Source: Anaerolineales bacterium (GTDB lineage: Bacteria; Chloroflexota; Anaerolineae; Anaerolineales; Villigracilaceae). From it: a stretch of 38,442 nt of DNA. The DNA is taken from positions 1 through 38,442 of the forward strand of contig JABFSL010000005.1 in assembly GCA_013140605.1 (NCBI GenBank), given 5' to 3'. The position numbers and the translations under genes are program-made. Shown here piece after piece: positions 1 through 6,787 of this stretch. How positions within the stretch are numbered: the stretch's first letter is position 1; each line of letters starts with the position of its first letter. Under the pieces are notes generated by a model. That model searched no databases. It was given only the letters and a program-made list of their open reading frames with translations, and was not told the origin of the DNA.

Positions 1-736
1 CAACAACTTCGACCATGTTCACAGATTGGAATTCAGGCAGAACCAGATCCATCTCTTGCAGGAAGATAATGTCATTCGTAAGCGTGACGATCTGATCCAC
101 ATTGCGCGTGATCGTCTCCATTGAAGTTGCAAGTTGTTCTTTTGTAAGGACTCCCTTATTAAGCGCGTGCAAATATCCGCTGGCGATCATTAACGGGGTT
201 CGTAATTCGTGCGCGATATTTGAAAGGAATTCCCGCCGCGCCAGTTCCTGCTCCGCGAGTTTTTGATAAGCATCCGCCAGCTCAGATGCGCGCAGACGCA
301 AATCCTCGATGGCCATCTCGTCGTTCTGACGAAGCCGATTGCTGATCTCGCCGACCATGGCCATTGCAACGCTGGAGCTGTGTTTTAAGACTCGATTAAA
401 TCCTTCATCATCAAGCTCCAGCAGGATTGCATCAGTCAGGGCTGTGACAGTTGCGGCGCGCGGCGCGTTATGGATCAGCGCCATCTCCCCAAAAAAATCT
501 CCCGCGCTGAGTGTTTTCAAATATCGCTTGTCTGAATTATTGATCGTTTTTGTGACTTCAAAATTCCCTTCAAGGATCATGTAAAACGTATGCTCGATCG
601 CATCTTCTTTGCATATCACCGAATTTGGCGGATATGTTTTTATGCGGCTGTTCGCAATGATTTCCTCCACCTCGGCTGGCTTTATGCCCGGAAATGCGCG
701 GGGAATGATCCTTGCGGGGGTACGTATCGTGGTCAT
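1..736 (-). CDS. Sensor histidine kinase with N-terminal cyclic-nucleotide-binding domain, partial (C-terminus outside window)
   Basis: The frame is open from the ATG at 736 to base 1, so only about 245 codons are present. Residues ~15-125 look like a cNMP-binding (Crp-like) beta roll, with the phosphate-cassette-like segment GDFFGEMALIHNAPRAAT. A helical, coiled-coil-like linker (~130-165) leads to a HisKA dimerisation domain with the H-box FLSNIAHELRTP; the phospho-accepting His is residue 176. The ATPase domain must lie beyond the window edge. No membrane segment or signal peptide is visible, so it should be a cytoplasmic sensor. Whether it binds cAMP/cGMP or another ligand cannot be told. 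It is divergent from the phosphoesterase gene at 878. Confidence 0.85.
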   Translation of the reverse strand, partial: MTTIRTPARIIPRAFPGIKPAEVEEIIANSRIKTYPPNSVICKEDAIEHTFYMILEGNFEVTKTINNSDKRYLKTLSAGDFFGEMALIHNAPRAATVTALTDAILLELDDEGFNRVLKHSSSVAMAMVGEISNRLRQNDEMAIEDLRLRASELADAYQKLAEQELARREFLSNIAHELRTPLMIASGYLHALNKGVLTKEQLATSMETITRNVDQIVTLTNDIIFLQEMDLVLPEFQSVNMVEVV

Positions 737-798
737 AAAATTTTTCTTCCTGAACTTATCTCACAGAATCATGGAATCCAGCGCCCGTTGATCGACAA

Positions 799-826
799 TT
801 GAATTGTAGCAAAAACATTGTAATAC
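799..826 (+). promoter_or_regulatory. Possible promoter of the phosphoesterase lipoprotein gene
   Basis: A TTGAAT box at 799-804 and a TAATAC box at 821-826 are 16 bases apart, in the divergent gap between the kinase (start 736, minus) and the ATG at 878. Neither hexamer is perfect, so this is a weak call. Confidence 0.3.
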
Positions 827-877
827 CCATATTGCGGTTTCAAAACATTTATCCTTGTGCCTATAAAAGGAAATTTC

Positions 878-1885
878 ATGCGACTTCTTAAATACTTAAT
901 CTTGATGACGATCAGCGCTTCCCTGCTAACCTCAGCCTGCCAGCCCGCTTTGACAGAGTCAGCGCCCACGCAGTCTCTACCTACTCTCGCGCCTTTGCCC
1001 ATTCTGACCGAGACGCCAGAACCAACGCCGACAATTTTGCCAACCCCAACACCCCTGCCGCTTGTCCCAAATTTTTCGCATATTGTGATCATCATCTTTG
1101 AAAACAAAGAGTTTGGAACAGTCATCGGGAATGGCGACATGGCATATTTTAATTTGCTGGCAAGTTCACATACGCTTTTAACCCAGCATTATGCCACCAC
1201 TCATCCCAGCCTGCCAAATTATATCTCCCTCATCGGCGGAGACACATTCGGGATCACAGACAATTGTGCCAATTTTGAGAGTTGTTTTATCAACTCGCCC
1301 AGCCTGCCAGACCTCATCGAAGCGAGCGGACGCACCTGGAAGACCTATCAGGACGATATGCCAGAGCCTTGTTATGAGGGTGAGACTTCGCGTTATTTGC
1401 GAAAACATAACCCATTCATCTTCTTTGATCCCATCCGCCTGGATGCGGAAAGATGTCAACGAAGCATTGTCCCTCTGACTCAAATGGATGCGGACATCGC
1501 CGCGAACGATCTTGCTAATTTTATTTTTATCACGCCAGACATTTGCTATTCAGCCCATGATTGCTCTCTCAACCTGGCGGATGAGTTTTTGAAGGAACAA
1601 ATGGATAAGCTATTTCCCGCCCTGGAATCCACTGCCGAACCTTACCTCATCATCCTCACCTGGGATGAAGGGCAGGGCGAACATTCATGCTGCGGTCTGC
1701 CGCCATCCGCTGGCGGGCGGATCGCCACCGTATTGATCTCTCCACAAGCAAAGGAGAATTTTCAAGACGCTACGCCATATTCGCACTACTCGATCCTAAA
1801 AACGATTTCCGAGGCTTGGGGGCTGCCTTATCTCGGCCATGCAGCGGATCTTGAAACCTCCCTAATCACCGCACCATGGAGGTGA
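878..1885 (+). CDS. Phosphoesterase-family lipoprotein (acid phosphatase / phospholipase C-like)
   Basis: The frame extends upstream to a GTG at 857, but the ATG at 878 has an AAAGG ribosome site at 866-870 and begins a typical lipoprotein signal (MRLLKYLILM..., lipobox LTSAC), giving 335 aa. A Pro/Thr-rich linker (~35-65) joins the lipid anchor to the catalytic domain. The domain carries hallmarks of the PF04185 phosphoesterase family: FENKEF near its start, THPSLPNYISLIGG, and TWDEGQGEHS near the end. It should act outside the membrane, hydrolysing a phosphate ester. Six cysteines in the catalytic part suggest disulfides. The substrate is unknown. It is a monocistronic gene as far as can be seen. 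Confidence 0.85.
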   Translation: MRLLKYLILMTISASLLTSACQPALTESAPTQSLPTLAPLPILTETPEPTPTILPTPTPLPLVPNFSHIVIIIFENKEFGTVIGNGDMAYFNLLASSHTLLTQHYATTHPSLPNYISLIGGDTFGITDNCANFESCFINSPSLPDLIEASGRTWKTYQDDMPEPCYEGETSRYLRKHNPFIFFDPIRLDAERCQRSIVPLTQMDADIAANDLANFIFITPDICYSAHDCSLNLADEFLKEQMDKLFPALESTAEPYLIILTWDEGQGEHSCCGLPPSAGGRIATVLISPQAKENFQDATPYSHYSILKTISEAWGLPYLGHAADLETSLITAPWR

Positions 1886-1989
1886 AAACTGGAGAGATGA
1901 ACTTCAAATATGAGAATTAGATTAGAGAATTGATCAGCCAATAACTTTTTATAAATTTCGCCGACTAAATATAATAAAGGAGATAAAAA

Positions 1990-2697
1990 ATGTCCAAAAA
2001 ACTCATAAACTTCATTACTGTTACGTTCATTGCTTTTGCATTATTAATCTCAACGGCATCCCCAGCCTTTGCTTCAAGCAGCGCCAAATCGGAGGGCGAA
2101 GTTGAGGGGAGTATTTCTGCGGCAGGATCAGGTTTTATCTCGGTCACACCCAAGAAGGGCGGTGCGGCGGTTAATTTAAGTGTTGATGGGTCAACCCGCA
2201 TCAAGCGCGACGGCAAAAACGTTGCTGTTACTGATTTGCAGGCAGGCGACAGAGTCAGCGTAAAATATAACAAGACGACCATGCTGGCCTTGCGGATCGA
2301 CGCCAAGGCCAAAAAAGTATCCAATAATTCCAACTCTTCTTCAAATAAAAATGGTGAAGTTAACGGAGTTGTCTCGTCAGCCGGGCCTGGCACAATAACC
2401 ATCACGAAGAAAGGCGGCTCAAGCGTTACCATTACTGTGGACGGGTCAACCCGTATCAAACGTAACGGCAAGAATGTCAGCGCAGCCGACCTGCAGGCAG
2501 GCGACAAGGTTGAAGTGAAATATAATAAAACAACCATGCTGGCTTCCAAGGTTGAAGCCAAGGGCGTAAAGACAAACGGTAATTCAAACTCCAACTCGAA
2601 TTCAAACTCCAATTCCAATTCGTCAGATGACAACTCCAACTCATCAGATGATGATTCAAACTCCAACTCCAATTCAAATTCGAACTCGACTCCCTAA
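1990..2697 (+). CDS. Secreted protein with two DUF5666-like repeats and a Ser/Asn-rich tail
   Basis: A strong AAAGGAG site (1976-1982) precedes the ATG. Residues 1-29 form a Sec signal peptide, probably cleaved after AFA. Two homologous modules follow (about 36-103 and 118-185). Each has a GEV(E/N)G beginning, a VDGSTRIKR core, a DLQAGD turn and a VKYNKTTMLA end, a pattern that fits small beta-barrel DUF5666-type domains. From about residue 190 to the end the protein is almost only Asn and Ser with a few Asp, encoded by degenerate AAC/TCN repeats (about 2580-2690). The tail may be a flexible spacer or wall-associated segment. No catalytic residues are recognisable. The function is unknown; an extracellular or surface role is inferred. 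Confidence 0.75.
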   Translation: MSKKLINFITVTFIAFALLISTASPAFASSSAKSEGEVEGSISAAGSGFISVTPKKGGAAVNLSVDGSTRIKRDGKNVAVTDLQAGDRVSVKYNKTTMLALRIDAKAKKVSNNSNSSSNKNGEVNGVVSSAGPGTITITKKGGSSVTITVDGSTRIKRNGKNVSAADLQAGDKVEVKYNKTTMLASKVEAKGVKTNGNSNSNSNSNSNSNSSDDNSNSSDDDSNSNSNSNSNSTP

Positions 2698-2710
2698 AAC
2701 ATTCTCCTGA

Positions 2711-2750
2711 ATCAAAAAAGAGCATCCTGTTGAGGATGCTCTTTTTTGAT
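2711..2750. terminator. Bidirectional intrinsic terminator
   Basis: A perfect 17-bp inverted repeat (2711-2727 and 2734-2750) with a TGTTGA loop. It is A-rich on the outer left and T-rich on the outer right, so it works for both convergent genes (ends 2697 plus, 2755 minus). Confidence 0.9.
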
Positions 2751-2754
2751 TCGA

Positions 2755-3312
2755 TCAGCTTAATCGATCGTAAAAAATGATCAATGTGCTTCCGTATTTT
2801 CTTTGTTCGGTTTCTTCCAGGTTTTTTAATTCGATCTCTTGATATTCTGTCGGGTCGATTTGTACGATTACGGTTCCGTCATCTGTCAGCCAGCCAATAT
2901 GATCGTCAGCCAGTTTCAAAGCCTTTGACCACATTTCCTGATATTGCGGCGGGGCGATGTAAATATATTCAAACTTCCTGTCGACTTGCGCAGATAACAT
3001 GCTGAAGGAATCACCTTTGCGCACCTCTGCCTGTTTACTGAATCCGCAATGCTCAACATTTTCCTTGATGGTTTCAACAGGCGCGCGATTAAGATCGGAA
3101 AACCGTACGAAGGATGCGCCGCGGCTTAACGCTTCAATTCCGACCGCACCTGTGCCTGAAAACAAATCCCACCAATTTGAATCAAGAACATCGCCTGCGA
3201 GAATATTGAACAAAGCTTCCTTGACTCGATCCATCACCGGGCGCGTGGTGTCGCCGGGTACAGATTTTAATTTTCTTCCCCTTGCACTTCCCGAAATTAC
3301 ACGCAGGGTCAC
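2755..3312 (-). CDS. rsmD: RsmD-like 16S rRNA (guanine-N2)-methyltransferase
   Basis: The reading frame continues further upstream, but the GTG at 3312 overlaps the stop of the upstream URO-D-like gene in a GTGA junction and starts the typical VTLRVISGSARGRKL N-terminus; this gives 185 aa, the usual size. RsmD uses SAM to methylate G966 of 16S rRNA during 30S assembly. Visible signatures are RPVMDRVKEALFNIL, the SAM loop DLFSGTGAVGIEALSRGA and a late PPQY. The expected catalytic (N/D)PPY motif reads IAPPQY, so the acidic or amide residue is replaced by Ala. I recall similar motifs in other Chloroflexota, unverified. It is the last gene of the operon that starts near 6751. Confidence 0.85.
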   Translation of the reverse strand: MTLRVISGSARGRKLKSVPGDTTRPVMDRVKEALFNILAGDVLDSNWWDLFSGTGAVGIEALSRGASFVRFSDLNRAPVETIKENVEHCGFSKQAEVRKGDSFSMLSAQVDRKFEYIYIAPPQYQEMWSKALKLADDHIGWLTDDGTVIVQIDPTEYQEIELKNLEETEQRKYGSTLIIFYDRLS

Positions 3313-4283
3313 TCGACGCTCCTTCTTGCGGCCATCAAATTTCCATGCGATGCGGTCACAGGAACAACACATCCAGTACCGAGGATGAAACGATGGGATT
3401 TTGTTTGCTTAATCGCATCCTCCGCTTCTCCCTTAACTTTGGCCTGATCCTCGAAAACGAGAGTATCCTGCCTCAAGCCTCCGCATAGCGTGCCCCTGAA
3501 GAGACTCTGCGCCTCAGCCAGTGATGGATATGTTTCGCGGTCATGCCAGTTGACGATTTGAAAATTATACATACGCAATAAAGAGAAATAAATGTCCCTG
3601 CCATGCAGATGAAGCATGTTGCACCAAAGATCATCAGTTGTTTCCAAAACTTTGTGATCAAACGGGATGCCGAAGGTTTTATATTCTTCAAGCGATAATA
3701 ATTCTGATTGCGCATGTTGCACCGCATAGAAGATTCCATCCACTCCAGTTTCGCAGACAGCTTCCACAAATTTTGCTGTTGTGTTTGCGATGGTGTCCAA
3801 TCCTTTGAGCAAAGCTTCTGGGTACTCACGCATGTGTTCGATTAGCTTCTCGTTGCCAATTAAGTTTTTCGCCTGCGCCAGCGGACTAAATATGGATTGG
3901 ATGAGCGGAGTCTCCGGGCTGAGATTCTGTCGAATTAGCCGGAGACAGGCCAACTGTTCCGCGAGATGCGCAGAGGTTGGCTCAACTGCGCGGAGCTTTT
4001 CCCAGTCGCCGGGTTCCTGAATGATTCGTTTTGTATATCGCCGTGATCCCTCTGCATCGCCCATCCATTTGTCTTCCACGCCCCAATCTTTTACAGCAAA
4101 AGATGAGGCGGGTGTGACTTTGACGATATCGAAATCATAAGTATTTTGAAAATGCAAAGTAGACGCGGCGAGGGTTTCAGGATCCTGGTCGTCAACTGGA
4201 AAATGCCGCCAAAGTGCAATGGGTGTGCGGTCTGTGGTTTCCCCACGGAGACATGCTTGAATTCGTTCTCGATGTGTGGTCAT
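3309..4283 (-). CDS. Uroporphyrinogen decarboxylase-family (URO-D fold) protein
   Basis: A 324-aa protein resembling the URO-D/MtaA superfamily TIM barrel: the N-terminal MTTHRERIQACLRGE segment with TPIALWRHFP, then IQSIFSPLAQAKNL, a DGIFYAVQHAQ segment and a C-terminal FILGTGCVVPVTASHGNL. The N-terminal RQAGR substrate-binding motif of true HemE is absent (WRHFP sits there), so haem synthesis is not supported. Family members act on corrinoid methyl transfer or unknown substrates. It is 3 bases after the GNAT gene and overlaps rsmD by four bases, so the genes are translationally linked. Role unknown. Confidence 0.8.
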   Translation of the reverse strand: MTTHRERIQACLRGETTDRTPIALWRHFPVDDQDPETLAASTLHFQNTYDFDIVKVTPASSFAVKDWGVEDKWMGDAEGSRRYTKRIIQEPGDWEKLRAVEPTSAHLAEQLACLRLIRQNLSPETPLIQSIFSPLAQAKNLIGNEKLIEHMREYPEALLKGLDTIANTTAKFVEAVCETGVDGIFYAVQHAQSELLSLEEYKTFGIPFDHKVLETTDDLWCNMLHLHGRDIYFSLLRMYNFQIVNWHDRETYPSLAEAQSLFRGTLCGGLRQDTLVFEDQAKVKGEAEDAIKQTKSHRFILGTGCVVPVTASHGNLMAARRSVE

Positions 4284-4286
4284 GAT

Positions 4287-4886
4287 TTAGAGTTTGCTTT
4301 CCATGCGGTGTCTGTGATATTGCCCTTCACGAAATGTTTTGGCTATTGTAAAGCCATTTGATAATGTTGCCGAAAGACTGGCCTTATTCCAGGTCTCTAT
4401 GCTGGCTAACATTTTTTTATATCCCAATTTTCGCGATTCATCCATCAATGCTTTTTGAATTGTCCGCCCGATTTTTTGCCCACGAAATTTTGGATCAACA
4501 GAAAAGTAAACACATTCGATTGCGCCTACTTCGTTCATTTGTCCTTTGATGGTGATGCTTGAAATTATTAATTGAATAAAAACAAGAGGTCGCGTAAAAA
4601 ATAATTTTATGATTTGTCTTATAAACCAGCTTTTGTCATTCGTGAGTTGTGATGTGAGCGATTCTGGCTCGGGTGATGCGATGCCGTAACCAACTACTTC
4701 ACCTGAATTGTTATCCTGCGCAAAGACTCCGATCACACGCGGGTCTTTATACGCGATCTCGAAATAGCGCAGCACAAACGGATATCCTAATTTGGAAAGC
4801 AGTCCGCGATCTCCCATGTGGATCTCTGCCAGCCTTGGTAAAAGCTCAACAGGAAGTTCTTTTAGGTTGAGAATTGTGTAATTCAT
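4287..4886 (-). CDS. GNAT-family N-acetyltransferase
   Basis: A 199-aa protein with the GNAT acetyl-CoA-binding motif A: a beta strand (AIECVYFSVDPKF) followed by RGQKIGRTIQKAL, matching the (R/Q)xxGx(G/A) pyrophosphate loop. A later NKASLSATLSNGF segment fits motif B, the end of the fold. A hydrophobic stretch near residues 90-115 (KLFFTRPLVFIQLIISS) is unusual for GNATs and could be membrane-associated. It lies 9 bases after the FemAB-like gene, in the same operon. Acceptor unknown; context suggests a glycan, lipid or cell-wall precursor. Confidence 0.8.
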   Translation of the reverse strand: MNYTILNLKELPVELLPRLAEIHMGDRGLLSKLGYPFVLRYFEIAYKDPRVIGVFAQDNNSGEVVGYGIASPEPESLTSQLTNDKSWFIRQIIKLFFTRPLVFIQLIISSITIKGQMNEVGAIECVYFSVDPKFRGQKIGRTIQKALMDESRKLGYKKMLASIETWNKASLSATLSNGFTIAKTFREGQYHRHRMESKL

Positions 4887-4895
4887 GGTTGTTTT

Positions 4896-5918
4896 TTATG
4901 CCAGCCCGCGGACGATATACGGTCCCAGCGGGCGGACAATAAATGCGGGCAGGCGTTTCCATACGGCAATCGCCAATTGGAATTTTGGATTCTTTTGATT
5001 CAGCGCTGGCAATTCCTGCCCAGGCGCAAGCCAGTGCCAGTAGGCTAAAAGTTTTTTGCGGGGCTGCCATTTCATTTTGAAGGTTTCATTCCCTGAACCA
5101 ATGAGACTGCGTCCCAGGTCGAAAGTTTTCATTCCCTTTTGTATGGCTCGTTCGATGGCTGACCAGTAAAGAAATTCTCCAGCATAAGCAGCACGTACGT
5201 GCCGTAAGATATTCGCGTGCAAATTGAAGATCGTGTCGCCTTGATAAATAAAGACGCCGCCGCCAGCTATTTTTCCCTGTGGATCGTATAGCACCGCAAA
5301 CTCAAGTGTGTCTCCAAGCGACTCCGCCATTTGGCTCAGATATGTTTTTGTGTGATACGGCGAGCCAAGTTCATGCATGCTTTGGGCTAATGCTTCGTAA
5401 ATATCATCCAGCAAGTCAAGATGCCCGAAGCGGATCTGGAATCCCTTTTTTGTTGATTTGCGCACATGGTTGCGGTGGTCAGATGCGAAAGTTTTTAGAA
5501 GCTCCTCAGGTGTGGACGGTAGATCTATCAGGTAGGTGGAATATGCGGAATTTTGAATCCAGTTGTCGGGTGGGGTTGATGCGCCTTCTCCGTGGTGGAT
5601 GGAAACATATTCAACTTTAGTCTGCTTTGCCAATTGTCGAATTTCATCCAGTAAAAGATCGCGAGCCTCAGAGTTTTCATAGGCGAATCCGCCGTAGCTG
5701 CCAAAAGGCGCCGTGATCAAATAATGTCCAAATATCGGATGCTTCACTTCCGTCAAAGAAATCGCCGCCACTGGATTTGAATTTTCCAACACGGCGTAAC
5801 GATGAATTTTATAATCATAAACAGATTGAACAAAACTCGTCCAGGTATCAAGACCTGAAAAACTTAATTGTTTTTCGAGCGATGGAAAACTCAGCGCGCC
5901 AACTTTTTCAACTTTCAT
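4896..5918 (-). CDS. FemAB-like / GNAT-fold acyltransferase
   Basis: A 340-aa protein with the duplicated GNAT fold of the FemABX / PF13480 group: the N-terminal half has FGHYLITAPFGSYGGF; a central FASDHRNHVRKSTKKGF segment matches the signature that binds the phosphate-rich donor. The C-terminal half has GGGVFIYQGDTIFNLHAN followed by LYWSAIERAIQKGMKTFDLGRS. Such enzymes transfer amino acids from aminoacyl-tRNA to peptidoglycan precursors, or acyl groups in exopolysaccharide systems. The ATG at 5918 overlaps the stop of the deacetylase (ATGA), which fits the deacetylase/FemAB pairs of exopolysaccharide loci. Precise substrate not determinable. Confidence 0.8.
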   Translation of the reverse strand: MKVEKVGALSFPSLEKQLSFSGLDTWTSFVQSVYDYKIHRYAVLENSNPVAAISLTEVKHPIFGHYLITAPFGSYGGFAYENSEARDLLLDEIRQLAKQTKVEYVSIHHGEGASTPPDNWIQNSAYSTYLIDLPSTPEELLKTFASDHRNHVRKSTKKGFQIRFGHLDLLDDIYEALAQSMHELGSPYHTKTYLSQMAESLGDTLEFAVLYDPQGKIAGGGVFIYQGDTIFNLHANILRHVRAAYAGEFLYWSAIERAIQKGMKTFDLGRSLIGSGNETFKMKWQPRKKLLAYWHWLAPGQELPALNQKNPKFQLAIAVWKRLPAFIVRPLGPYIVRGLA

Positions 5919-6751
5919 TGAGCGCTCTCTTTGATAAAGTCGGCAAGTGTGGATATTGGAAATGAATGCAATAAATCATTTAGGAAATTCGATTTGTTAA
6001 ATGTAAATGGATAGAGAAGCGGATTCGCCAGCAGGTCACGCGCAAAACGGGCAGGCCAATTATTTGGCGGAACGATCTCGTATGGGTGCAGAAATATTAC
6101 CGGGCTTAGCCCCGCCTTCAGTTCCCTTTCGATGATTCTAAAAACAGTTTTTGTAAATAGTCCGCTCATCATGCTTGAGCCATAGGGAAATTCACCGCCA
6201 AGCACAAGCGGCAGATTCATTCTACGCGGCGCTTGAATATTTGCGGGATGCCCAAGCAAAGGAAAAGTGCTGACTGGCAATTCCCAAATATTTCCTTTGC
6301 GCAAAACTGTTCCCGTTGGCGCATAGAGCGATGAGCTATAGATAAAATTGTTTCGTTCCAAAATCGGGTAAACATCTTCAATAGTGTTGATCATTGGAGC
6401 GCGGAATCCGCGCACGTTGTATTTCCTGCGCCACTCAAAAGATTTTTCCAGATCGTGTTCAATATCCGCAACGGTGGTAAGCGGGCGATGCACCTGACAA
6501 TGAAAGCCAACCTCGTGCCCTGCGTCCGCTATTTTTTGCGGCAGGTCTGGGTACCATTCCACCAACTCACCAACCAAATAAATACTTGTTTTTACATCCT
6601 TTAGTTTTTCCAAAATGGGATCAAGCGCATTGCATGCAAATCCATCATCCAAATTTCGGCGCTCTTTTGAAGTGAGAGAATCGTATCTTCGCGAAGGCGC
6701 ATACCAGGATTCGTAATCAATTGTCAATAACAGGCGTGGGGAAGGAATCAT
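5915..6751 (-). CDS. Polysaccharide deacetylase (NodB-like)
   Basis: The frame opens at a TTG (6760), but the ATG at 6751 lies about 10 bases after a TGCTATAAT box, so I choose it (278 aa, probably a nearly leaderless message). NodB-fold motifs: LLLTIDYESW (metal-ligand Asp12), GHEVGFHCQVHRP (the HxxxH pair His84 and His88) and RGFRAPMI (motif 3). A late LSPVIFLHPYEI carries the final His motif. It removes N- or O-acetyl groups from a polysaccharide by a metal-dependent hydrolysis. There is no signal peptide, so it may be cytoplasmic or act with membrane partners. First gene of the operon that ends with rsmD; similar to deacetylases of exosortase/exopolysaccharide loci. Confidence 0.88.
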   Translation of the reverse strand: MIPSPRLLLTIDYESWYAPSRRYDSLTSKERRNLDDGFACNALDPILEKLKDVKTSIYLVGELVEWYPDLPQKIADAGHEVGFHCQVHRPLTTVADIEHDLEKSFEWRRKYNVRGFRAPMINTIEDVYPILERNNFIYSSSLYAPTGTVLRKGNIWELPVSTFPLLGHPANIQAPRRMNLPLVLGGEFPYGSSMMSGLFTKTVFRIIERELKAGLSPVIFLHPYEIVPPNNWPARFARDLLANPLLYPFTFNKSNFLNDLLHSFPISTLADFIKESAQ

Positions 6752-6760
6752 AGAGAACAA

Positions 6761-6769
6761 ATTATAGCA
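6761..6769 (-). promoter_or_regulatory. Extended -10 promoter of the deacetylase operon
   Basis: On the minus strand the sequence reads TGCTATAAT, an extended -10 with a perfect TATAAT. The last T is at 6761 and the ATG starts at 6751, so transcription should begin at or just before the start codon. Confidence 0.6.
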
Positions 6770-6787
6770 TGACGAAATTGGGTGATT

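Noticed and set aside
1965-2672. Open frame on the minus strand opposite the DUF5666-like gene, rich in Glu, Leu and Phe
   Set aside because: It is the mirror of the Asn/Ser repeat tail and the duplicated modules; it lacks a ribosome site and its composition is an artefact of the repeats.
2580-2692. Short tandem repeats that could suggest a CRISPR or minisatellite
   Set aside because: The units are Asn and Ser codons in frame without spacers; no repeat-spacer structure of CRISPR size occurs.
3473-3829. Second minus-strand frame within the URO-D-like gene
   Set aside because: Fully overlapped by the longer frame with family motifs; no ribosome site and no recognisable domain.
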